A DNA stretch of 32,271 bases from Opitutaceae bacterium. Its GTDB lineage: Bacteria > Verrucomicrobiota > Verrucomicrobiia > Opitutales > Opitutaceae. Both the position numbers and the translations under genes were made by a program. Position 1 is the stretch's first letter. Each line of letters starts with the position of its first letter. The DNA lies in the NCBI GenBank assembly GCA_014879845.1, contig JACSRI010000152.1, positions 1 through 32,271 on the forward strand. Direction: 5' to 3'. The notes beneath the pieces are model-generated. The model searched no databases. It was not told the DNA's origin and saw only the letters and a program-made list of their open reading frames with translations. Shown here piece by piece: positions 16,802 to 25,062 of the stretch.

Positions 16802-18751
16802 TCAAGGTGGAGTCCCGGCCGCCACCACCGCCACGAGCGCGACGATGCCGGCGACCAGATAGAGGATGTAGCTTTGCACGCGTCCGTGCTGGAGTCGGCG
16901 AACCGCGCCGGAGAGCCGCATGACCAGTCGGCCCGCGGGCTCGACGACCTGATCGAGCACGGTCTCCGGCGTATGACTGGCATGACGGCCCGCGCGCGGC
17001 AGGACGCCCGCATCGACCTCGCGGTGCACGGCTGGACGAAGGATCCAGCCAAACCACTCCGTGAGAATCCCGGCAAACGACCCGGCCGAGTACTGCATGC
17101 GCGCCGTCGGTGCCACGTACCCACAGTCCCACGTCACAGCCCGGACCATGCCGGCACGGCTGGCTTTTCGCGCCAGAGCCCACACCGCGGCTCCGGCGAG
17201 CAGCGCGAGCACGACGTGGGCCGCGCCAAGCGCGGTCAGTGACTCGGGCCGGGCCACCACGAGTTCCCCGGGACGCCAGGCGTCCGCGGCGCGCGCCACC
17301 GCCGGCCAGACCAGCGCCGGGCCCAGGCCGATGCCTGCGCAGGCCGACGCCAGCACGAGCATCGCACCGCGCATCGCGGGACCACACTCGTGCGCATGCT
17401 CCGCCGCCGGTGAGCGCGGTGCACCGAGGAAGACGACACCGCAGACCTTCACGAAACACGCGAGCGCCAGCGCCCCGGTCACGCCGAGCAGGATCGCCGC
17501 GGGCATCGCGCCCCAGGCCATCGGGCCGCGCGATCCCGCGGCATCGAAGAGCCCGAGAAACACAAGCCATTCGCTCACGAAACCATTGAGCGGCGGCAAC
17601 CCCGAGATCGCCGCGGCGCCGAGCGCGAAGAGCGACGCCGTCCACGGCATCGCGCGCCACAACCCGCCGAGCCGGCTCATCTCGCGCGTCCCGGTCGCAT
17701 GCAGCACCGAACCCGCGCCGAGGAAGAGCAGCGCCTTGAAGAGCCCGTGGTTCCACACGTGGAGGAGACCTCCCGCGAGTGCCACCCCGCCCCACGCCGC
17801 GCCGCCATGGCCGAGCGCCACGAGCCCGAAACCGACGCCGATGAGGATGATCCCGATGTTCTCGACGCTGTGATAGGCGAGCAATCGCTTGAGATCGTGC
17901 TGCCCGAGTGCGAACGCCACGCCGAGCACCGCGCTGATCACCCCGAGCGCGACCACCACCCAACCGGCCGACGCCGGCACCGGCAGCCAGCCGGTGAACC
18001 GTACGAGCCCGTAGATCCCGAGCTTGATCGTCACGCCGGACAGCACGGCCGAGACGTGGCTCGGTGCATTCGCGTGCGCAGACGGCAGCCAGATGTGGAG
18101 TGGAAACACACCGGCCTTCAGCCCGAATCCGATCAACGCGAGCCAGAAGAGCGGCGCGAGTTCGTCGTGCCCGAGCATCGGCCCGAGCTTCCACGAACCG
18201 GTCCTCTCGGAAAGCAGCACGAAAAACGCAAACAAGCACAGCGTCGCGACGTGGGATGCCGCCAGGTAGAGCCAACCGGCGCGCCGCACTTCGCTCCGCT
18301 GCCGATCGAGCGTGACGAGGAAGAACGCCGCCAGCGTGAACACCTCCCACCCAAGGAGAAAGTGCACGCCATCGCGCGCCAGCAGCACGAGGTCGAGCGA
18401 GAGCAGCAGCACGCTCCACCACAGCCGCCCGAGCCGCGCCGTGCGCGGATGCGCGCTCTCGCTCCAGTATCCGGAACCGTAGACGGCCCCGACCCCGCCC
18501 ACGACCGCGACGAGCACGAGGAAAAACGCGCTGAGCGCGTCGACCTCGAAGACCAACCGCTGGCCGCAGAACGAACCCGTTCCCGCAAACACCCACGTGC
18601 CGGCGCTCGTGAGCACGAGCACGGCGCCGAGGAGTTGCGCGAAAAGGCCACCGACGACAGTCACGCACCAAGCGCGTCGTGCCCACGTCGCGCAGATCAG
18701 GCTCGCGACGAGGAAGACGGCCGAGACGGCGATGGACAGCGCGGTGTTCAT
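16802..18751 (-). CDS. HyfB-like antiporter subunit, first copy
   Basis: A 649-residue NuoL-like ion-translocating subunit. Key residues are Glu136 in FLLGWEVFTLAAFF, Lys212 and His219 in GFGLKAGVFPLHIWLPSAHANAPSHVSAVLSG, QHDLKRLLAYHSVENIGI, and HVWNHGLFKALLFLGAGS. The HyfB C-terminal signature VTWDCGYVAPTARMQYSAGSF is present. The start is the ATG at 18751; a longer open frame to 19078 runs back into SulP and is not coding. It is separated from SulP by 175 bases and from the EIIA gene by 54 bases, the loosest junctions of the operon apart from the repeat gap before the ferredoxin fusion. Its close likeness to the copy at 14088-16043 points to an old tandem duplication. Confidence 0.9.
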   Translation of the reverse strand: MNTALSIAVSAVFLVASLICATWARRAWCVTVVGGLFAQLLGAVLVLTSAGTWVFAGTGSFCGQRLVFEVDALSAFFLVLVAVVGGVGAVYGSGYWSESAHPRTARLGRLWWSVLLLSLDLVLLARDGVHFLLGWEVFTLAAFFLVTLDRQRSEVRRAGWLYLAASHVATLCLFAFFVLLSERTGSWKLGPMLGHDELAPLFWLALIGFGLKAGVFPLHIWLPSAHANAPSHVSAVLSGVTIKLGIYGLVRFTGWLPVPASAGWVVVALGVISAVLGVAFALGQHDLKRLLAYHSVENIGIILIGVGFGLVALGHGGAAWGGVALAGGLLHVWNHGLFKALLFLGAGSVLHATGTREMSRLGGLWRAMPWTASLFALGAAAISGLPPLNGFVSEWLVFLGLFDAAGSRGPMAWGAMPAAILLGVTGALALACFVKVCGVVFLGAPRSPAAEHAHECGPAMRGAMLVLASACAGIGLGPALVWPAVARAADAWRPGELVVARPESLTALGAAHVVLALLAGAAVWALARKASRAGMVRAVTWDCGYVAPTARMQYSAGSFAGILTEWFGWILRPAVHREVDAGVLPRAGRHASHTPETVLDQVVEPAGRLVMRLSGAVRRLQHGRVQSYILYLVAGIVALVAVVAAGTPP

Positions 18752-18870
18752 CGCGCGCAGCCTCCCATTCGAGGTAGGGCGAGTTCTCCGAGCCTGCCGC
18801 GAACGACCACCGACACACGCGGCGCGCCCGGAGTTCGCGCCCTGCCACGATCCGCCACACCCCCGGCGGG

Positions 18871-18896
18871 CGACCCGTCTCCTTCGAGGCGGGTCG
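18871..18896. other. GC-rich hairpin between sulP and hyfB
   Basis: CGACCCGTCTC (18871-18881) pairs with GAGGCGGGTCG (18886-18896) over 11 positions with one G-U, leaving a 4-base CTTC loop. No T-run follows on either strand, so it is not a standard terminator. It sits in the 175-base gap after sulP and could stop RNA decay or tune the ratio of SulP to pump subunits. The rest of the gap shows nothing recognisable. Confidence 0.45.
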
Positions 18897-18926
18897 TGCG
18901 GCGGGCGGGTGGTAGCGGCCGGCGTT

Positions 18927-20777
18927 TCACGCTTTGTCGTGGTTTGGGTCGCGCCCGGCGTGCGCCGGTCTGTCGAGGATGCGGTCCGCACGCCGCAGGG
19001 CCTCGCGCAATTCCCGCCGCGCGGCCTCGAGTTCCTGGCGCTGCGTCGCGATGACCTCGTGCGGCTCCTGGGGCTCACTCACGGGCGGCAGGCCGAGGAT
19101 CTCGCGCGCCCGCGCGAGCGCCGCGGTGATGTGCGGGCAGACGTTTTCGCGGCCGATGCGGTCGATGAAGCCCGCGTTCTCCATCACGGCGAGCGGCTGC
19201 GTGTGGGGCGCGCTCAGGACGAGATGCTTGCCCTTGGCGCGGAGTTTCGCGTGCAGGTCCTCGAGCGCCTGCAGGCCGGTCGCGTCGATCGCGAGCACCT
19301 TGCGCACGCGCAGGATGAGCACGTCGGGCTCGCGCTTCGCGCGCTTGAGCTCGTCATCGAGCTTATCCACCACGCCGAAGAAAAACGCGCCGAAGACGCG
19401 GAAGATGAGCACGCCGTCCGGCACCTCCTTGCCGACGAGCGAGTGCTGCGAGCCCTCGGTCTCGGTCGACTCATCGACCGCCGTGATCTGAGAGGTCTCG
19501 GAGATGCGCTTCACCATGAGCAGCGCCGCGAGCACCACGCCGACCTCGACCGCGAGCGTGAGGTTCGTCAGCACGGTGAGCGCGAACGTCGCGACAAACA
19601 CCGAGGAGTCGCTCAGCGGCCAGCGGCCGAGGCGGAGAAACTCCTTGAACGAAATCATGCGCCACGCCGCGACGACCAGCACCGCGCTCAGCGCGGCGAG
19701 CGGCACGTGCACGATGAGCGGTGCCGCGGCGACGAGCAGCACGAGCAGCAGGGCGGAGTGCACCAACCCGGCCACGGGCGTGCGCGCGCCGGAACGGACA
19801 TTGACGACCGAGCGCGCCACGGCGCCCGTGGTCGGCACGCAACCGAAGAGCGAGCCCACCATGTTGGCCAGCCCCTGCCCGATCAGCTCCTGGTTCGAGT
19901 CGTGTTTCTGATCGAGGAGGCCATCGGTCACGACGGCGCAGAGCAGCGCCTGCATCGCCACGAGCATCGCGATGGTGAAGGCCGGCTGCACGAGATCGCT
20001 CACCAGCGCCCACGTCGGCTCCGGCATCTGGAAGGATGGCAGCGCGCTGGAGAACGACCCGAAGGCCGAACCGATCGTCGCAATGCCCAGGCTCGACTCG
20101 AAGCCGAAGATCCATGCCGCGGCCGTCGCGAGTAGCAAGCCGACCATCGCACCCGGCACATAGCGCGAGAGCTTCACCGGCCAGAAGCCGATGACCGCGA
20201 CCGTGACGGCTCCCAGGGCGACGGTCGGGCCATGCAGGGCGCCGCCCTGCGTGGCGAGCACCTGGAGTTTCCCGACAAAGTCCACCGGCATCGCGTCGAC
20301 CTGCAGGCCGAAGAAGTTTTTGATCTGCGAGCTGATGATGAGCACCGCGATGCCCTTGGTGAAGGCTCGGGAAACTGGATACGGGATGAAGCGGATGATC
20401 GAGCCGACCTTGGCCAGCCCCATCACGCAGAGCATCACGCCCGCCATGAACGTGCACAGCAGCAGGCCGCCGAGCCCGTGCGACGCGAGCAGCCCGTAGT
20501 TGATGATGACAAACGCGCCCGTCGGCCCGGCGATCTGCACGCGCGAGCCGCCGAACACGGCCACGATCGCACCGCCGATGATCGCGGTCCACAGGCCCTG
20601 CTCCGGCGTCGCGCCGGACGCGATGGCAAAGGCCATCGAGAGCGGGAACGCGAGCGTCATGACATTGAGCCCGGCCAGCGCATCGCGCCGGCACTGCGCC
20701 AGCGAACACCCGGCAAACACCGCCGGCAGCCGCAACTTCGGCAGCCCGGGAACGGTCATCGCGCGCGGAGCACTCAC
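18927..20777 (-). CDS. SulP-family anion transporter with STAS domain
   Basis: A 616-residue SLC26/SulP transporter in the inner membrane. It begins RRDALAGLNVMTLAFPLSMAFAIASG (30-55) and carries GGSRVQIAGPTGAFVIINYG (76-95), the SulP anion-site segment. Then come about 12-14 helices, including GSLFGCVPTTGAVARSVVNVRSGARTPVAG. A STAS domain follows (VPDGVLIFRVFGAFFFGVVDKLD..., ILRVRKVLAIDATGLQALEDL). The C-terminus ends in a charged helix rich in Arg and Glu. SulP proteins carry sulfate, bicarbonate or carboxylates. No sulfate-assimilation gene is near, and linkage to an ion pump favours bicarbonate or another Na+/H+-coupled anion; this is inference. The start is GTG at 20777, overlapping the upstream stop as GTGA; an ATG at 20759 is the alternative. 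Confidence 0.9.
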   Translation of the reverse strand: MSAPRAMTVPGLPKLRLPAVFAGCSLAQCRRDALAGLNVMTLAFPLSMAFAIASGATPEQGLWTAIIGGAIVAVFGGSRVQIAGPTGAFVIINYGLLASHGLGGLLLCTFMAGVMLCVMGLAKVGSIIRFIPYPVSRAFTKGIAVLIISSQIKNFFGLQVDAMPVDFVGKLQVLATQGGALHGPTVALGAVTVAVIGFWPVKLSRYVPGAMVGLLLATAAAWIFGFESSLGIATIGSAFGSFSSALPSFQMPEPTWALVSDLVQPAFTIAMLVAMQALLCAVVTDGLLDQKHDSNQELIGQGLANMVGSLFGCVPTTGAVARSVVNVRSGARTPVAGLVHSALLLVLLVAAAPLIVHVPLAALSAVLVVAAWRMISFKEFLRLGRWPLSDSSVFVATFALTVLTNLTLAVEVGVVLAALLMVKRISETSQITAVDESTETEGSQHSLVGKEVPDGVLIFRVFGAFFFGVVDKLDDELKRAKREPDVLILRVRKVLAIDATGLQALEDLHAKLRAKGKHLVLSAPHTQPLAVMENAGFIDRIGRENVCPHITAALARAREILGLPPVSEPQEPHEVIATQRQELEAARRELREALRRADRILDRPAHAGRDPNHDKA

Positions 20778-21121
20778 GCCTGGGACTCCGCCGGTTCGGC
20801 CGCGGAATTGAAGAGAAACACGCCGCAATGCGGGCACACGCCGATGCGGCCGGGTTGGTTGATTTCCGCGAGTTGTCCGACCGGGAGTTTGAGGTGACAG
20901 GCGCCGCAGGACATGCCGATCACCGGTGCCACGCTCTCGCGGCCCTGCTTCGCCATGCGGTCGTGATGGCTGAGCAACGCAGTCGGGAGCTTGGCGCGCA
21001 GTTCCGATATCCGCCGCTCGAGGACCTCGCGGTGCGGCGCCTCCGGCTGGCGGAGGTGCCGGAGCTCGACCTCCAGCGCGTTGAGCGCGCGAAGGTGCTC
21101 GAGGAGTTCGCGATTGATCAT
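20774..21121 (-). CDS. C4 zinc-ribbon coiled-coil protein (CdsZ/DUF-type regulator)
   Basis: A 115-residue protein. The N-terminal half (1-60) is a helical, Leu/Arg/Glu-rich coiled coil starting MINRELLEHLRALNALEVELRHLRQ. The C-terminus holds a zinc ribbon: Cys72 and Cys75 in SCGACHLKLP, Cys96 and Cys99 in VCPHCGVFLF. This matches the zf-RING_7/C4-type zinc-ribbon family found in many bacteria, whose role may be regulatory or RNA/DNA-related. It is the first gene of the long operon, translationally coupled to sulP and divergent from the sigma-54 activator. Whether it functions with the complex or merely leads the transcript is not clear. Confidence 0.8.
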   Translation of the reverse strand: MINRELLEHLRALNALEVELRHLRQPEAPHREVLERRISELRAKLPTALLSHHDRMAKQGRESVAPVIGMSCGACHLKLPVGQLAEINQPGRIGVCPHCGVFLFNSAAEPAESQA

Positions 21122-21132
21122 GGCGGATGTAT

Positions 21133-21148
21133 GGCAGCTTCCCTGCCA
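21133..21148 (-). promoter_or_regulatory. Candidate sigma-54 promoter or operator before the zinc-ribbon gene
   Basis: On the minus strand TGGCAGGGAAGCTGCC has the sigma-54 GG-N10-GC spacing and a good -24 half (TGGCA), but the -12 half is CTGC, not TTGC. It is also a dyad (GGCAG-N5-CTGCC), so it may be a binding site instead. The implied transcript start falls at the ATG of the zinc-ribbon gene, which would make it leaderless; this weakens the promoter reading. Confidence 0.3.
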
Positions 21149-21249
21149 GCACCACCGCTCCTGCGCCAAGTCACTGATAGAGAACGGCAAAATCCACATA
21201 CACGGCCCGGCGCGGGCAGATCGGAACACGGTCACGACGGGAAAAGGAG

Positions 21250-21286
21250 TGCAGAGTCTGCATCTCGCGGGCAGTGTTTGCACTGC
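21250..21286. promoter_or_regulatory. Two perfect palindromes upstream of the sigma-54 activator
   Basis: TGCAGAGTCTGCA (21250-21262) is a 13-base palindrome with 6-base arms. GCAGTGTTTGCACTGC (21271-21286) has 6-base arms around TTTG and ends 6 bases before the ATG of the activator gene. Both share a GCAG/CTGC outer sequence. They could be activator or autoregulatory sites in the shared 171-base divergent region, or the second could form an RNA hairpin hiding the start. Confidence 0.45.
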
Positions 21287-21292
21287 TCGACC

Positions 21293-22657
<1,365 letters not shown>

Positions 22658-22667
22658 TCTCGATCCA

Positions 22668-22818
22668 GGTCACAGAGTCCACCTAGAGGTACGGACGTCA
22701 CGGAGCAGTCCATTGGATACGCAGAGGATTCAATCCGGCGGACACCTCATCGTCAGGGGCTCCCAAGCCCACCGAGGTGCTCTGTGAACCCTGTGGCACC
22801 TCCGTGCCCTCTGTGACC
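22668..22818. repeat. Inverted repeat, CACAGAG family, copy 1
   Basis: The left arm begins GGTCACAGAGTCCACCTAGA (22668) and the right arm, reverse-complemented, reads GGGTCACAGAGGGCACGGAG (ending 22818). Both arms are made of CACAGAG/CACGGAG units. The element fills most of the 174-base gap between the converging activator and oleB genes. A second copy of the family lies at 26517-26714. It may act as a two-way transcript end; no coding signal is present. Confidence 0.75.
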
Positions 22819-22831
22819 CGGTTCCGTTCGG

Positions 22832-23737
22832 CTATCGCAGAAACGTCGTGACTTCGCGCGCCACCGTCTCGGGCTCGTCCTCGAGCAGCCAGTGCCCGGC
22901 GCCGGCAAGGCGACGCACCTGCGCGCCTGGCAGGCGGCGTTTGAACTCCTCAAGGAAGATATCGTCGAAGCACCAGTCCTTGCCGCCCCAGACGATGAGC
23001 GTCGGGGTGCTGCGTGTCCGCAAGTCCTCCAGGCTCGCGGCGATCGACACCATTTCCGCCTGCGTGCGGTGGCCGGGCCCGAGCGGGATGTCGCGCACGA
23101 ACTCGCACACGGCGATCCGATCCGCCCACGTGCGGTGCGGCCAGAGGTAAGCCTCGCGCGCACCGCAGGAGAGAGCTTTCTCCACCGCCATCGACACGGC
23201 GGCGCCGGAAAAGCCATTCAGCCCGCGCACGAGCAGCGCACCGAGCCACGGCAGACGACAGAGGGCGATGCGCTTCGGGATGTGCGTCGACGGAAAAGCC
23301 CCGGTATTGAACAGGATGAGACGATCGATGAACCCCGGCCGCCGCCGCGCCACGCCCAGCCCGATCGGCCCACCCCAGTCGTGCACGGCGAGGTGCGCGC
23401 GGGTGATGCCGAGGTGATCGACGAGCGCGCCGAGATTCTCGATGTGCGCGCCGAGGTGGTAGTCGAAGTCCTGCGGTTTGTCGGAAACCCCGCAGCCGAG
23501 ATGATCCGGCACGATGCAGCGAAACCGGTCACGCAGCGCGAGGACGAGCGAGCGGTAGAGAAACGACCACGAGGGATTGCCGTGCACCATGAGCACGACG
23601 GGCGCCCCGCGCGGTCCCTCGTCGAGATAGCTCATGCGTGCCCCGCACGGCAGTGTGAACGTGCGCGGAGAAAACGGATACAGCTCACGCACGGACGGCG
23701 GCAAGGCGGACGCGGGATCGGGCTCGGAGGGACTCAC
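22832..23737 (-). CDS. oleB: OleB-like alpha/beta hydrolase (haloalkane-dehalogenase fold)
   Basis: A 301-residue hydrolase. HGNPSWSFLYR (52-62) is the oxyanion segment and VPDHLGCGVSDKP (76-88) is typical. AVHDWGGPIGLG (117-128) has Asp120 as nucleophile rather than Ser, as in haloalkane dehalogenases and OleB. Later WGGKDWC and GAGHWLLEDEPE supply acid and His. In olefin synthesis OleB removes CO2 from a cis-beta-lactone to give a cis-alkene. The assignment rests on sequence plus position right after oleA on the same strand; without that context it could be a haloalkane dehalogenase. The start is GTG at 23737 with no clear ribosome site, and a 211-base gap with nested inverted repeats lies between it and oleA. 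Confidence 0.8.
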   Translation of the reverse strand: MSPSEPDPASALPPSVRELYPFSPRTFTLPCGARMSYLDEGPRGAPVVLMVHGNPSWSFLYRSLVLALRDRFRCIVPDHLGCGVSDKPQDFDYHLGAHIENLGALVDHLGITRAHLAVHDWGGPIGLGVARRRPGFIDRLILFNTGAFPSTHIPKRIALCRLPWLGALLVRGLNGFSGAAVSMAVEKALSCGAREAYLWPHRTWADRIAVCEFVRDIPLGPGHRTQAEMVSIAASLEDLRTRSTPTLIVWGGKDWCFDDIFLEEFKRRLPGAQVRRLAGAGHWLLEDEPETVAREVTTFLR

Positions 23738-23742
23738 AGGAA

Positions 23743-23940
23743 GTTAACCACGGATGGACACGGATGAACACGGATCCCGAGGGAGGGAACCGCTGATCTG
23801 CGCTGATTGGCGCTGATGTCCAAACCCGATCATGGAAGAGCGGAAGAGCCTGCTTGAATTAGCGCTCATCAGCGTCGATAAGCGGTTTCCTCCCTGACTT
23901 GGCTCGAATCGGAGTCCATCCGTGTCCATTCGTGGTTAAC
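23743..23940. repeat. Nested double inverted-repeat element between oleA and oleB
   Basis: The outer arms, beginning GTTAACCACGGATGGACACG (23743-23766) and its inverted partner (23917-23940), match at 23 of 24 bases. A second, inner pair (23780-23817 and 23857-23894) begins GGGAGGGAACCGCTGATC and is an imperfect inverted match with several mismatches, built on GCTGAT-type units. The centre (about 23818-23856) is unique. The element is almost exactly the gap between the two genes. It looks like one repeat inserted within another of a different family. Confidence 0.85.
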
Positions 23941-23948
23941 TCGTCTCC

Positions 23949-24980
23949 TCACCACTCCAGCGCGAGCATGAGGGAGTTGATGCCGCTGCCGATGCCGAGG
24001 ATGGCGACGGGGTCGCCGGTCTTGATCGCACCGGCCTCGACGGCGCGGGCGAGCGTGATGGGCGCGGCGGCGCTGCCGGTGTTGCCCAGGTATTCGAAGG
24101 TCGAGAAGTCGCGCGTGATATCCAGACCGAGCGTTTCGTAGAGCGCGCGGCGGTGCATGGTGCCGACCTGATGGCAGATGAAGCGCGCGGGCGTGGCCTC
24201 GGTCCAACCGGTCTCGGCCTTGAAGGCCTGCCAGGTGTCCTTGGCGAGTTGCACGCCGGCGACGAGCAGTTGCTCGGAGTCGGTCTGCATGGCGAGGCCG
24301 TGCGCACCGGCGCGGTCGCCCTGGCAAAGGTGACTGTGCTGCGTCGCCGCGCGCCCCACCCCGCCGAGCAGGCGGTGACCCTGCGGCGCGAGATCGCGGT
24401 GGCAGACCACGGCGGCGACGGCGGCGCTGCCGATCGTGAGGTTGGCGAAGAAGGACTTGATCGAGTGGCGCGTGTGCTCGGGCGCGAGCATCGCCTGGAT
24501 GGTCTGCTCGACGAGCGGGCGGCCGTCCTCACCCACCGTCACGAGGCCGCACCGGATCTGCCCGCTCTCGATCATGCTCCCGAGGAGCGTGAGCGCATTC
24601 AAAAAGCCGAGACACGCGTTCGAGAGGTCAAAGACCTGCACGGTCGGCGGCAGGCCGAGCGTATTGTGCACGAAGCTCGCGGTCGCGGGCTCGAGCATGT
24701 CGCGGCAGACGGCGGCGTGCACGAGCACCTCGACCTGGTCCGGCCGGATACCGCTGGCGGCGAGTGCGCGCTGGCCGGCCATCGCGCTGGCCTCCGAGGC
24801 GCGCATCGCGCGCGGCCAGAAGCGGCGCTCGCGGATGCCGGTCATCAGCTCGAGGCGGCCGACCGGGAGCTTCAGGCGCTCGTAGAGCGGCGCGAGTTTC
24901 TCCTCGATCGCAGCCGACGGCCAGACCTCGGGCGGCAGTTCGTAGGCGAGCGACTCGATGACGACGTTCTGGAACTTCAT
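23949..24980 (-). CDS. oleA: OleA-like beta-ketoacyl synthase III family enzyme
   Basis: A 343-residue thiolase-fold protein. OleA joins two fatty acyl-CoAs head to head, giving a beta-keto acid. Catalytic Cys123 is in DLSNACLGFLN, His270 in FICHQVGTMHRRALYETLG, and Asn300 in FEYLGNTGSAAAP. Glu97 in CRDMLEPATASFVHNTLGL matches the glutamate OleA uses from the partner subunit (Glu117 in the Xanthomonas enzyme as I recall), which separates OleA from FabH. The start is ATG at 24980. It lies upstream of oleB and downstream of the FabI-like gene on the same strand. OleC (beta-lactone synthetase) and OleD (reductase) are not in the window and would need to be elsewhere. Confidence 0.87.
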   Translation of the reverse strand: MKFQNVVIESLAYELPPEVWPSAAIEEKLAPLYERLKLPVGRLELMTGIRERRFWPRAMRASEASAMAGQRALAASGIRPDQVEVLVHAAVCRDMLEPATASFVHNTLGLPPTVQVFDLSNACLGFLNALTLLGSMIESGQIRCGLVTVGEDGRPLVEQTIQAMLAPEHTRHSIKSFFANLTIGSAAVAAVVCHRDLAPQGHRLLGGVGRAATQHSHLCQGDRAGAHGLAMQTDSEQLLVAGVQLAKDTWQAFKAETGWTEATPARFICHQVGTMHRRALYETLGLDITRDFSTFEYLGNTGSAAAPITLARAVEAGAIKTGDPVAILGIGSGINSLMLALEW

Positions 24981-24994
24981 GGATCAGACGAATG

Positions 24995-25061
24995 GCCGCA
25001 AAGAGGCGCGGAAGGCGCAAAAACAAAGGCTCCGCATTTGCGCATTTTGCGCCTCTCCGCG
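24995..25061. repeat. Inverted repeat, GCAAAGAGGCGC family
   Basis: The left arm CCGCAAAGAGGCGCGGAAGG (from 24997, with flank at 24995) and the inverted right arm (TCGCGGAGAGGCGCAAAATG read backward from 25061) are imperfect complements around a short centre of about 10 bases. It ends directly at the stop codon of the FabI-like gene (25063) and fills the gap before oleA. Read on the minus strand it would form a strong hairpin after the FabI-like gene. Confidence 0.75.
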
Positions 25062-25062
25062 A

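Noticed and set aside
18871-18896. Intrinsic terminator after sulP
   Set aside because: The stem is strong but no T-run follows on either strand.
18927-21155. A 742-residue fused zinc-ribbon-SulP protein
   Set aside because: The extra N-terminal residues are an out-of-frame shadow of the zinc-ribbon gene, which has clear Cys motifs in its own frame and a GTGA junction with sulP.
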